NCBI RefSeq assembly: GCF_022230925.1
Contig: NZ_JAKKFH010000063.1
Span: forward strand, 1 to 64,000
Source: Micromonospora alfalfae
GTDB taxonomy: Bacteria > Actinomycetota > Actinomycetes > Mycobacteriales > Micromonosporaceae
Length of the DNA stretch: 64,000 nt
Direction: 5' to 3'
Position numbers and translations under genes: made by a program. The notes below the pieces were generated by a model. The model saw only the letters and a list, made by a program, of their open reading frames with translations, was not told the DNA's origin and searched no databases. Position 1 is the first letter of the stretch, and each line of letters begins with the position of its first letter. Shown here one piece after another: positions 51,151 to 59,622 of the stretch.

Positions 51151-53478
51151 TCAGCCGAGGGTGAACCTCTCCCAGGAGCTGACGACCGGGCCGCTGGCGA
51201 TCAGTGGCTTGCTGCCCGCGCCGTCCGCGCTCACGTACTTGTTGTTGACGGCGGCCTTGAAGCTGACAGTGCCGTCGCTGCTGCGGACCATTGTGAACCG
51301 CTCCCAGGTGCTGGCGGTCGCCGCGCCCGCGATCAGCGGCTTGGCGCCAGCGCCGTCGGCGGACACGTAACGGTTGTTGACACGGGCGAGGAGGCCGACC
51401 TGCCCGTTGCCGAGATCCACCACGTCGAACCGCTCCCAGGTGCTGGCGGTCGGCGCGCTCGCGATCAGCGGCTTGGCGCCAGCGCCGTCGGCGCTGACGA
51501 AGCGACCGTTGACCTGCGCCTTCAGGGACCGGTTCGCGTCCGGTACGACGACCTGGAGGAACTTCTCCCAGGTGCCGATGGTGGACTGGCTGGCGCTCAG
51601 CGGAACGGCGCTGTTGACGTCGGCGGACACGTACTTGCTGGTGATGGGGGCCTGGAGGCTGATGGTGCCGTCGCTGTTTCGCACCAGCTTGAACATCTCG
51701 TGTACGTCCACGAGCACGCTGTCCGCTGTCAACGTGGCGAGGTCGAACTCGGAGATGGCGACGTAGCGCCCGGCCGTCCGGGAGAAGAGGGCGACCTTGC
51801 CGTTGCCGGCGTCTGCCAGGTCGAACTGCGCGATCGTAGTCGGTTCGGCCTGGTTCGGTCGAAGCCCGAAGCCGGTCTCGTAACTCACGTAGCGGCGGTT
51901 CGACAGGGCCCGCAGACCAACGGTCCCGGTCGGCCGGAGCATGCTGATCCGCCTGCTGTAAGTCCCCGACCGACCGTCGGTGCCAGTGACAGTGACGCCG
52001 ATCTGGTAGCCGCCCGGGTTCGCGTAGGTGTGCGAGGCGATCGGGCTCGTCTGGGTGACGGTGCTGCCGTCGCCGAATGTGAACCGGTAGGACTCGATCG
52101 GGTTGAGGCCGGGGAGGGAGGCGGACGCGTCCACAGTCACCGAGCGCGCCTGGAGATTCATGGCGACGTCGACCCGCACCTCCGGGCTGCGGATGGCTTC
52201 GGTGGTGCCCCGGTCGGCGTACGTGACCGGGCCGGCGCCGGTGTTCGGCACGCCCGGGTCGTCGATGCGCGGCGCGCCGCCGCGGGCGAGGGTCGGGTAA
52301 CCGGGGGCGGCCGAGTTCGCCGAGTCGATGTTGTCCCGGGCCTGCCCCGTCTCGCGGTCGTGGGCGGCCTGGCCGGAGGCGGCCCGGAACGCGGCCAGCG
52401 ACATTCGGGTGTTCCAGGCGTAGATCTCCGGTGAGTCCTTGTTGTAGTGGTCCGCGTTGTTGTAGTCGACCACCGTCTTTCCGACGGCACCGCCGTAGAC
52501 GCCGATCTCGACCCCGTCCAGCACCTTGCTGTAGCAGTAAGCCAGATCGAAGTAACCGTTCAGAGCGAGCACGTTGTTCTGTACGGAGACGCCGGACGAG
52601 GCTCCGTCGACGCGGATGCCGTCCTGGCAGCGGTTATTGATGGTGTTGTTGGCGATGGCCGTGCCGGTGGCCCCGTTGTTGTGCACGCCGTGGCCGGCGC
52701 CCCCGGAAATCACGTTGTTGGCCACCACGGTGCCGGCCGCGGTGGGCCCGAGCGCGATCGCCGCGTTGGTGAAGCCGGCGATGCTGCCACCGATGTACGA
52801 GTTGCGCGGCCCGTCGATCCGGACGCCGATCGTGTTGTCGGAGAGGATGTAGTTGGCATAGCCCTGCACGCTCGTGTCCTGGATGGCCACGTCACTGCTG
52901 GCGGCGTCCATGGTGATGCCGGCGCTGGCGGTCAACCCACTGACGGTGATCTTCGACAGGCTCGAGCTGGTCACGCCGGCGAACCGGATCACCGGTGACG
53001 TCGCGGGCATGTTCAGGCCGTAGGTGCCGCCCCGGATGGTGAGGCCCGAGGAGTTGCGCGCGTCCAGGGCCGGCACGTCGCCCGACCCGACGACGCGGAG
53101 GTTCTGGAGCACCACGTCGTGCTGGCCGTCGATCACGAAGCCCGCCGTCGCGCCGGTCAGGGTCGCCGCGGAACTGGAGGTGGTGAGGAAGGTTACCGGC
53201 TGCTCAGGCGTGCCGGACGTGCCGATCGTGACGCGCTCCGGGTAGTTGCCGCCGCCGATGTCGACGGTCTGCCCGCCGGTGACGATCGCCGCTGCGGCTC
53301 CGATGGTGCAGAACGGCTGCTCCAAGGTGCCCGGGAACTGGTCCGAGCAGCCGGTGGCGGCATTCTGCCGGACGTAGAGCGTCGTCGGAGCGGCCGCCTG
53401 GGCGGGCAGCGCGGCGCCCACCAGGGTGCCACTGGTAAATACTGCGGTCGCGAGACCGGCGAAGAAGGATTTGCGCAT
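51151..53478 (-). CDS. secreted beta-helix/PKD/fascin-like protein, paralogue 2
   Basis: A 775-residue exported paralogue with the same order of domains: signal peptide (1-29, PAQA), beta-helix (to about 345), PKD-like domain (YRFTFGDGSTVTQT, SHTYANPGGYQIGVTVTG), then fascin-like trefoil repeats ending in KPLIASGPVVSSWERFTLG. Near its 3' end an 80-base stretch (51268-51347) is identical to 48763-48842 in paralogue 1, which suggests gene conversion or very recent duplication. GGAGGAGG lies 11 bases before the ATG. It is divergent from the GT2 glycosyltransferase gene. Confidence 0.82.
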   Translation of the reverse strand: MRKSFFAGLATAVFTSGTLVGAALPAQAAAPTTLYVRQNAATGCSDQFPGTLEQPFCTIGAAAAIVTGGQTVDIGGGNYPERVTIGTSGTPEQPVTFLTTSSSAATLTGATAGFVIDGQHDVVLQNLRVVGSGDVPALDARNSSGLTIRGGTYGLNMPATSPVIRFAGVTSSSLSKITVSGLTASAGITMDAASSDVAIQDTSVQGYANYILSDNTIGVRIDGPRNSYIGGSIAGFTNAAIALGPTAAGTVVANNVISGGAGHGVHNNGATGTAIANNTINNRCQDGIRVDGASSGVSVQNNVLALNGYFDLAYCYSKVLDGVEIGVYGGAVGKTVVDYNNADHYNKDSPEIYAWNTRMSLAAFRAASGQAAHDRETGQARDNIDSANSAAPGYPTLARGGAPRIDDPGVPNTGAGPVTYADRGTTEAIRSPEVRVDVAMNLQARSVTVDASASLPGLNPIESYRFTFGDGSTVTQTSPIASHTYANPGGYQIGVTVTGTDGRSGTYSRRISMLRPTGTVGLRALSNRRYVSYETGFGLRPNQAEPTTIAQFDLADAGNGKVALFSRTAGRYVAISEFDLATLTADSVLVDVHEMFKLVRNSDGTISLQAPITSKYVSADVNSAVPLSASQSTIGTWEKFLQVVVPDANRSLKAQVNGRFVSADGAGAKPLIASAPTASTWERFDVVDLGNGQVGLLARVNNRYVSADGAGAKPLIAGAATASTWERFTMVRSSDGTVSFKAAVNNKYVSADGAGSKPLIASGPVVSSWERFTLG

Positions 53479-53509
53479 GCTGGCCTCGAAAAGGAGGAGG
53501 ATCCGGCGA

Positions 53510-53581
53510 CGCCGGAGGTCAGATAAGGCGATTCTGCATGATCGACAAGTGAGGCGCTGACCTGGGTGACAAAACGGCCAC
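53510..53581 (-). promoter_or_regulatory. conserved upstream blocks, paralogue 2
   Basis: GTGGCCGTTTTGTCAC at 53581-53566 (gene strand) and TATCTGACCTCCGGCG at 53525-53510, 40 bases apart, the second 32 bases before ATG. Both blocks recur before paralogues 1 and 3. The spacer also contains the promoter of the divergent glycosyltransferase gene. Confidence 0.6.
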
Positions 53582-53751
53582 CCGTCTCGTGACCGTCCTG
53601 GTTCCGGCGAATCGAAGCGGCCGGCAGATAGACGTTCACGTCCTGTTCAACGGGTGGCTGAAAGCCCGTGAGGTTGTCGGGTAACGGTGACCGTCCGCAC
53701 CCCCGAACGAGGTGCGTTCGATGACACCTGCGTCCGGAACGGGGCCGGTAA

Positions 53752-54729
53752 GTGTTGGTGCTGTCTGTCGTCATTCCGATGTACAACGAGGCCGCGGTCA
53801 TCCCGGCCCTGATCGCCCGGCTGCGTCCGGTGCTCGACGCGCTCAGCGTCGAGTACGAGGTGGTGGCCGTCGACGACGGCAGCCGGGACGACACCGTCTC
53901 GGTGCTCTTCACCCATGCGCGGAGCTGGCCGCAACTACGCCTGCTCCAGTTGCGCCGCAACAGTGGACACCAGGCGGCGTTGACCGCCGGGCTGTACCGC
54001 GCCCGTGGGCAGTGGGTGGTCAGTCTGGACGCCGACCTGCAGGACCCGCCGGAGACGGTGGCCGAGATGCTGCGGGTCGCCCGTGAGCAAGGCGTCGATG
54101 TGGTGTACGGCGTACGCGCCGACCGCAGCTCGGACACCATGTTCAAACGGCGCACCGCGCAGCTCTACTACCAACTGATGCGCCGGCTCGTCGGCGCCGA
54201 GGTGCCCGCCCAGGCCGGTGACTTCCGGCTGGTCAGCCGGGACGTGATCGAGACCCTGCGTCAGCTGCCCGAACGCACCCCGGTCTACCGGCTGCTGATA
54301 CCCGCGCTCGGCTTCGCCAGTGCGGAGGTGCGCTACTCCCGGGAGGTTCGGGCGGCGGGCGAGACGAAATATCCACTGCCCCGGATGATCGCGCTCGCCT
54401 GGGACAGCATCGCCAACTTCTCCGCAGCGCCGCTGCGTCTCGCCACCTGGCTGGGAGCGATCAGCTTCCTGGCCTGCCTCGGCCTCATCGGCTTCGGCGT
54501 CGTGGCGTACCTGCGCGGTCTGACCATCCCGGGCTGGACGTCGACCTTCGTGGCGGTCCTGCTCCTCGGTGGCGTGCAACTGGTCTGTCTCGGCCTACTG
54601 GGCGAGTACGTCGGGCGGATCTACGCGACAGTGCAGGGTCGACCGACGTACCACGTCGGGGCCGACTCGGCGGACACCGAGCTGACCTCCCCGTTTCCCG
54701 CCGCGCCGGTGGGTAGCGCCGGTGGCTGA
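53752..54729 (+). CDS. GT2 glycosyltransferase, polyprenol-phosphate-sugar type
   Basis: A 325-residue family 2 glycosyltransferase of the DPM1/undecaprenyl-phosphate-sugar-synthase type. LSVVIPMYNEAAVI, VVAVDDGSRDDT, RRNSGHQAALTAGL and SLDADLQDPPE with the metal-binding DxD carry the nucleotide-sugar site; two C-terminal membrane helices (about 230-255 and 265-290) anchor it. Enzymes of this type load a sugar onto a lipid carrier. The start GTG 53752 has no clear ribosome-binding site. It overlaps the next gene by eight bases and may feed sugar donors to it. Confidence 0.87.
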   Translation: MLVLSVVIPMYNEAAVIPALIARLRPVLDALSVEYEVVAVDDGSRDDTVSVLFTHARSWPQLRLLQLRRNSGHQAALTAGLYRARGQWVVSLDADLQDPPETVAEMLRVAREQGVDVVYGVRADRSSDTMFKRRTAQLYYQLMRRLVGAEVPAQAGDFRLVSRDVIETLRQLPERTPVYRLLIPALGFASAEVRYSREVRAAGETKYPLPRMIALAWDSIANFSAAPLRLATWLGAISFLACLGLIGFGVVAYLRGLTIPGWTSTFVAVLLLGGVQLVCLGLLGEYVGRIYATVQGRPTYHVGADSADTELTSPFPAAPVGSAGG

Positions 54730-57064
54730 CTCGCTCGGGTTGGTGGACCGACCCGCCTCGGCGCCCGCGCCGCACCCGGACCGACGATCCGCCCGGTCAC
54801 TCCGGTCCGCCGTGGTCGCGGCCCTGCCCTGGGCGGTGCTCCTCGCCGCGATGCCGGCCGCCTGGTCGTACACCGGCGTTCCCGCCGTCGACGTGCTCCG
54901 CTACGTGGCGTACTGGTCGTTGGCCCTGGTGTTACCCGGCACCCTGGTGCACCGGGCGGTACGCGGTGGCCGCGGCAACCTGCCGGAGGACCTGGGCTTC
55001 GGTGCGGCCACCGGCCTGCTCCTCGAACTCGGCGTCTGGGTCGCCGCCGCGGCCACCGGTCAGCAGCACCTGCTGCGATGGTGGCCGGTGCCCCTCGTGC
55101 TCGCCTTCCTGGCCGTTCCCCGGCTACGTCGCCACTGGCGGGTCGGGGCCCGCCGGCCGCTCCCTCTCGCCTGGCACTGGTCCGTCGTCGCTGTGCTGCT
55201 ACTCGTGCTGCTGTGGGCCGTCGCGCAGTGGCGTCTGGTGCCGCTCCCGCCGGTGAACCACAGCTACTACCAGGATCTGCTCTACCACCTGTCGCTGGTC
55301 CAGGAGCTGACCCGGGACCTGCCCTTCCAACTGCCGCAGCTGGCCGGCGAGCCGCTGCGCTACCACTACCTGTCCGACGCGCACATGGCCGCCGGCAGCA
55401 TGATCACCGGTATTCCACCCGCGACGGTCCTGCTGCGGCTGTGGCTGGCGCCGGTCGCCGTGGTCAGCGTGCTGGTCACCGCCGGCCTGGCCCGCGGCCT
55501 GACCGGCCGCTGGTGGGCGGGCCCGGTGGCGGGCGCGGCGGCTGGCCTCGGCATGCCGGTGGCCGTCAACTCGGCGATCGCGGACGGCGCCTTCGCATTC
55601 TCCTTCTCCAGCCCGTCACAGACGTACGTCCTGCCACTGCTGGTGCTGCTCGCCGGCATCTGCGTCGACGCCGTACGCGGACGACCGCTGGGCGTGGCCT
55701 GGGCGTTGCTGCCGGCACTCGGGCTGGCCTGCGCCGGCGCAAAGTCCAGCGCGCTGCCGCCGCTGATCGCCGGCGTCGCCGTGGCCGTCGCCGCCACCTG
55801 GTGGCAGCAGCGCCGGCGGGTGCCCTGGCCGGCGCTCGCGACCCTGCTCTGCCTCGTGGTGCCGATGGGCGTCGGCTATCTCCTTTTCGCCGGCGGCGGA
55901 GCGGGCACCCTCGCCCCACAGGCGTTCGCGTTCCTGCACGCGATGCCGCAGTACCGGGAGACCATCGGCGCGGGCGACGGGGTACGCGGCGGCGGCCTGC
56001 TGCCGTTCGGCCTGAGCAGGGCGGGGGCGTCCGGTTGGCTGCTGACATTCGTCCTGCTCGGCTGGTGGCTGCTGGTGCAGTTGCCCCGGCTGATCGGCAT
56101 GCTGGTCCTCGCCGGGCCTCGCCGTGCCGACCCGGCACCCTGGCTGCTGTCGGGCGCGGTGCTCGCCGGCGCGGGCGGCATCTGGACCCTGCATCATCCG
56201 TCGCTGAGCCAGGTCTACTTCTGGCTGGACGTGCTCCCGTTCGGCGCCGTGCTGACCGTGTGGCTGCTCACCCTCGTCCGGCCGTCCTGGCCGGTGGCGG
56301 TGTCCGCCGCGGTGCTCGGCGTGGCGTCGTACCTTCTTGTGCCCATGATGCCCCGGCCGACCGCGACCATGGCCGGTTGGATGGGCGTTCTCGGCCGGTC
56401 GTACCTGCGGCTCGCGGTACTTCTCCTGCTGGCCGCGCTCGTCGCGATCGGAGTCCGTGCGCTGCTGATTCGCCGGGACGGCGGCGGGCGGCGGCGGACC
56501 GTGGCGGTGGCGCTGGCCGGCGTCACGGCGGCGCTGCTGGGCGCGAGCGTCGCCCGGGGCGTCGACGGTGCCGTCCGGTACGTCCAGGTCGCACCGGGGC
56601 TGCCCGCGTCTGTCGCGCAGCCGTCCACTGTGACAGCGGCGGAGATGCGGGCCGCGCTGTGGCTGGACGAGCACGCGGCGGACGACGACGTGGTGGCCAC
56701 CAACGTGCACTGCCGTCCGGTGCCGACCACCGCGCACTGCGACGCCCGCGCCTACTGGGTGACGGGGCTGGGTGGGCACCGGACGGTGGTGGAGAGCTGG
56801 GGTTACACCGATGCCGCCCTGGCCGCCAACGGACGGCGGGGTCTCGGATACGTACGGCAGGATCCGCCGGACCCGGCCCGGTTCGCGCTGAACGAGAGGG
56901 TGTTCCGGGCACCCACCACGGCCGACCTGGACCGTCTGCGCGCCGACCACCGGGTCCGGTGGCTGTTCGCCGACACCCGGGCCGGCGAGGTGTCGCCCGC
57001 GTTGGCCGGGCTGGCTCAGGTACGCCTCGTCTCTGGCAGCGTCACGGTCTACGAGCTGCGCTGA
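54722..57064 (+). CDS. large multi-spanning membrane protein, GT-C-like
   Basis: A 780-residue membrane protein with about 14 hydrophobic helices and a soluble C-terminus of about 150 residues. The segment PPVNHSYYQDLLYHLSLVQELTRDLPF, and the acidic FQLPQLAGEPLRYHYLSDAHM region between the early helices, have the look of a GT-C-type glycosyltransferase, which uses lipid-linked sugars outside the membrane. I do not recognise a specific family. It overlaps the GT2 gene and ends 17 bases before the paralogue family terminator at 57081, so it probably finishes the glycan pathway started by the GT2 enzyme. Confidence 0.7.
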   Translation: MADSLGLVDRPASAPAPHPDRRSARSLRSAVVAALPWAVLLAAMPAAWSYTGVPAVDVLRYVAYWSLALVLPGTLVHRAVRGGRGNLPEDLGFGAATGLLLELGVWVAAAATGQQHLLRWWPVPLVLAFLAVPRLRRHWRVGARRPLPLAWHWSVVAVLLLVLLWAVAQWRLVPLPPVNHSYYQDLLYHLSLVQELTRDLPFQLPQLAGEPLRYHYLSDAHMAAGSMITGIPPATVLLRLWLAPVAVVSVLVTAGLARGLTGRWWAGPVAGAAAGLGMPVAVNSAIADGAFAFSFSSPSQTYVLPLLVLLAGICVDAVRGRPLGVAWALLPALGLACAGAKSSALPPLIAGVAVAVAATWWQQRRRVPWPALATLLCLVVPMGVGYLLFAGGGAGTLAPQAFAFLHAMPQYRETIGAGDGVRGGGLLPFGLSRAGASGWLLTFVLLGWWLLVQLPRLIGMLVLAGPRRADPAPWLLSGAVLAGAGGIWTLHHPSLSQVYFWLDVLPFGAVLTVWLLTLVRPSWPVAVSAAVLGVASYLLVPMMPRPTATMAGWMGVLGRSYLRLAVLLLLAALVAIGVRALLIRRDGGGRRRTVAVALAGVTAALLGASVARGVDGAVRYVQVAPGLPASVAQPSTVTAAEMRAALWLDEHAADDDVVATNVHCRPVPTTAHCDARAYWVTGLGGHRTVVESWGYTDAALAANGRRGLGYVRQDPPDPARFALNERVFRAPTTADLDRLRADHRVRWLFADTRAGEVSPALAGLAQVRLVSGSVTVYELR

Positions 57065-57080
57065 CTGGGCCCCCGCACGA

Positions 57081-57116
57081 CGACGCCCGCCGGACCCGAG
57101 GGTCTGGCGGGCGTCG
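57081..57116. terminator. terminator between GT-C-like gene and repeat protein 3
   Basis: CGACGCCCGCCGGA pairs with TCTGGCGGGCGTCG around CCCGAGGG, one mismatch. It serves both convergent genes and repeats the stems at 48593 and 51099. Confidence 0.82.
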
Positions 57117-57131
57117 AGGTGGTGAGGCGGC

Positions 57132-59450
57132 TCAGCCGAGGGTGAACTTCTCCCAGGTGCTGACGACCGGGCCGTTGGCGATCAGTGGCTTGCTGCCCGC
57201 GCCGTCGGCGCTGACGTACTTGTTGTTGATGCCGGCCTTGAAGCTGACAGTGCCGTCGCTGTTGCGGACCAGGGTGAACCGCTCCCAGGTGCTGACGGCC
57301 GGGCCGTTCGCGATCAGCGGCTTGGCGCCTGCGCCGTCGGCGGACACGAAACGGCTGTTGGCGCGGGCGAAGAGAGCAACCTGGCCGTTGCCGAGGTCGG
57401 CGAAGTCGAACCGCTCCCAGCTACCGGCGGTCGCCGCGCTCGCGATCAGCGGCTTCACACCGGCACCGTCGGCTATCACGAAACGACCGTTCACGCTGGC
57501 CTTCAACGACCTGTTCGCGTCGGCGACCGGGACCTGGGCGAACTTCTCCGAGGCACCGATGGTGGACCGGCTGGCGCTCATCGAGACGGTGCCGCTGGCG
57601 TCGGCGGTGACGTACAGGTTGTTGCTCGCCTTGAGGCTGACGGTGCCGTCGCTGTTGCGGACGACTGTGAACTTCTCGGTGGTGCCGACCACCTGGCCCG
57701 CGGCGTTCAGGGACTCGTTGGCCGACTGGGTGACGTAGCGGCCGTTGGCCCGCGCGACGAGGGCCACCTGGCCGTTGCCGGCGTCTGCCAGGTCGTACTG
57801 CGCGGCGGCGGTAAGCCCGGCCTGGTTCGGCAGCAGAACCGGCGCGGACGTACCCACGTAGCGACGGTTCGACATCGCGAGCAGGCCCACGGACGCGGTC
57901 CGCCGCAACACGCTGACCTGCTCGGTGCTGCTGCCGCTCAGGCCGTCGGTTCCGATGGGGCTGACGGTGACGTTGTAGGTGCCCGGCGTGGCGTACTTGT
58001 GCGTGGCGATCGGACTGGAGTGGCGGGTGGAGATTCCGTCGCCCCAGCTGACGTCGTAATCACGGATCGGGACGAAGCCCGGCGTCGAGGCGGAGGCGTC
58101 CACCCTGACCGTGCTCGTGGCGAGGTCCACTGTGGCGTCGAAGGAGGACACCGGGTGTTTGATGGATTCGGCAGCGCCACGGTCGGCGTACGCGATCGGG
58201 CCGGCGCCGGTGTTCGCCACAGCCGGATCGTCCCGGCGTGGCTTGCCCTCGGTGTCGAGATCCTGGTAGCCGGGCGCCGTCGAGTTCGCCGAGTCGACAT
58301 TCTCCCGGACATCCGACGTGTACCGGTCGTGTGCGGCCTGCCCGGAGACGGTGCGGAACTGGGCGAGGCCCATCCTGGTTCCGTTCCACGAGTAGCCGGT
58401 CGCGGACGCGGACTGGTGCCAGGTGTTGTTGTAATCGATCACGGTGCCGCTCAGCGCGGCGTCGTAGACCCCGATCTCGGCTCCCTCGGGAGCCTGCGGG
58501 TCGCAGTAGCCCTGGTTGAAGGCGGCGTTGTTGCGGAGCACGCTGTTCTGCACCGAGACCTGCGACGATGCGCCGTCGACCCGGATGCCGCCCAGGCAGC
58601 GGTCCTGGATCTCGTTGTTGGCGATGGCAGTGCCCACGGCGCCGCGGTTGTGGATGCCGTATCCGATCCCGCCCTTGATCCGGTTGTTGGCGATCACCGT
58701 CCCGGCGGCGGCAGGGCCCACCGAGATGGCAGCTTCGGAGAAGCCGGCGACGTCGCCGTCGATGATCGTGTTCTGTGGCCCGTCGACTCGAATGCCCACG
58801 CCGCCATCGGCTGCGACGTGTTTCGGGTCGGTCGACACCAGTGAGTCCTCGACGAGCACCTCGCTGGTGGCCGCATCCATGGCCAGGCCGCCGGCAAGCG
58901 CCGTCCCGCTGGCGATGAGTTGTTCCAGCGCCGCCACCCGCACATTGGCGAGTCGGATGGCGGGCGCGGTCGCGACGTTCGCCATCGTGAATGTGCCGCC
59001 CGAGATCAGGATGTTCGAGGCGTTACGCAGATCGAGGGCGGGCACGTCGGTTGACCCGCTGACATTGATGTTCTCAATCTGGATGTCGTGCTGGCCGTCG
59101 ATGACCAGGCCCGCGTTCGGGCCGACGAGCGTCACCGGTGTGCGGGTGTTCCAGGCGCTGAAGGCGATCCGCGCCTCTGGTACGCCGGAGCTGGTGACGG
59201 TGACGCGCTCGGCGTAGGTGCCGCCTTCGATATAAACCGCCCCGGGGGCGGTCACCACGGCGGCTGCGGCACCGATCGTGCAGAACGGCGTGTCGTCGGA
59301 GCCGGGCCCCTGGTCGGAGCAGTTCGGGTCGGCCTGCTTGACGTACAGAAGCATCACAGGGTCGTCTGCCTGGGCGGGTGCGCCGGTGGCCAGGAGGGTG
59401 CCGCTGGTCACCGCGATCGCGGTGAGGCCGGCGAGGGATCTTCTACGCAT
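57132..59450 (-). CDS. secreted beta-helix/PKD/fascin-like protein, paralogue 3
   Basis: A 772-residue exported protein, the most diverged of the three. Signal peptide (1-28, PAQA), beta-helix to about 345, a PKD-like domain (DYDVSWGDGISTRHSSPIAT, KYATPGTYNVTVSPIG), then fascin-like repeats ending in KPLIANGPVVSTWEKFTLG. The Cys pair in ADPNCSDQGPGSDDTPFCTIG matches the GCSDQFPG...PFCTIG of the other two. It is placed beyond the GT2/GT-C genes, so the family has spread around the glycan genes. It shares the conserved blocks before its start. Confidence 0.82.
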   Translation of the reverse strand: MRRRSLAGLTAIAVTSGTLLATGAPAQADDPVMLLYVKQADPNCSDQGPGSDDTPFCTIGAAAAVVTAPGAVYIEGGTYAERVTVTSSGVPEARIAFSAWNTRTPVTLVGPNAGLVIDGQHDIQIENINVSGSTDVPALDLRNASNILISGGTFTMANVATAPAIRLANVRVAALEQLIASGTALAGGLAMDAATSEVLVEDSLVSTDPKHVAADGGVGIRVDGPQNTIIDGDVAGFSEAAISVGPAAAGTVIANNRIKGGIGYGIHNRGAVGTAIANNEIQDRCLGGIRVDGASSQVSVQNSVLRNNAAFNQGYCDPQAPEGAEIGVYDAALSGTVIDYNNTWHQSASATGYSWNGTRMGLAQFRTVSGQAAHDRYTSDVRENVDSANSTAPGYQDLDTEGKPRRDDPAVANTGAGPIAYADRGAAESIKHPVSSFDATVDLATSTVRVDASASTPGFVPIRDYDVSWGDGISTRHSSPIATHKYATPGTYNVTVSPIGTDGLSGSSTEQVSVLRRTASVGLLAMSNRRYVGTSAPVLLPNQAGLTAAAQYDLADAGNGQVALVARANGRYVTQSANESLNAAGQVVGTTEKFTVVRNSDGTVSLKASNNLYVTADASGTVSMSASRSTIGASEKFAQVPVADANRSLKASVNGRFVIADGAGVKPLIASAATAGSWERFDFADLGNGQVALFARANSRFVSADGAGAKPLIANGPAVSTWERFTLVRNSDGTVSFKAGINNKYVSADGAGSKPLIANGPVVSTWEKFTLG

Positions 59451-59480
59451 GCAAGCCCTTTGTGAAATGGGATTCGGCTT

Positions 59481-59554
59481 CGCCGGAGATCAGATGGAGA
59501 CCATGATCCGATACCGGCTGGTAGCTGTGCCGCCCCGGGCGACAAAACGGCCAC
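59481..59554 (-). promoter_or_regulatory. conserved upstream blocks, paralogue 3
   Basis: GTGGCCGTTTTGTCGC at 59554-59539 and ATCTGATCTCCGGCG at 59495-59481 (gene strand), 43 bases apart, the second about 31 bases before ATG. The spacing is nearly the same as in paralogues 1 and 2. The purB promoter must lie close to 59600 on the other strand. Confidence 0.6.
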
Positions 59555-59622
59555 TCGGCCCCACCGGCACCCGCCCTGGCCTGCCGGCCGCACGGGCCGC
59601 CGGGTAGGAGAGAATGAGGCAC

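Noticed and set aside
55078..57738. 886-residue plus-strand frame
   Set aside because: Alternative frame of the GT-C-like gene continuing antisense to paralogue 3; Arg/Ala/Gly-rich without motifs.
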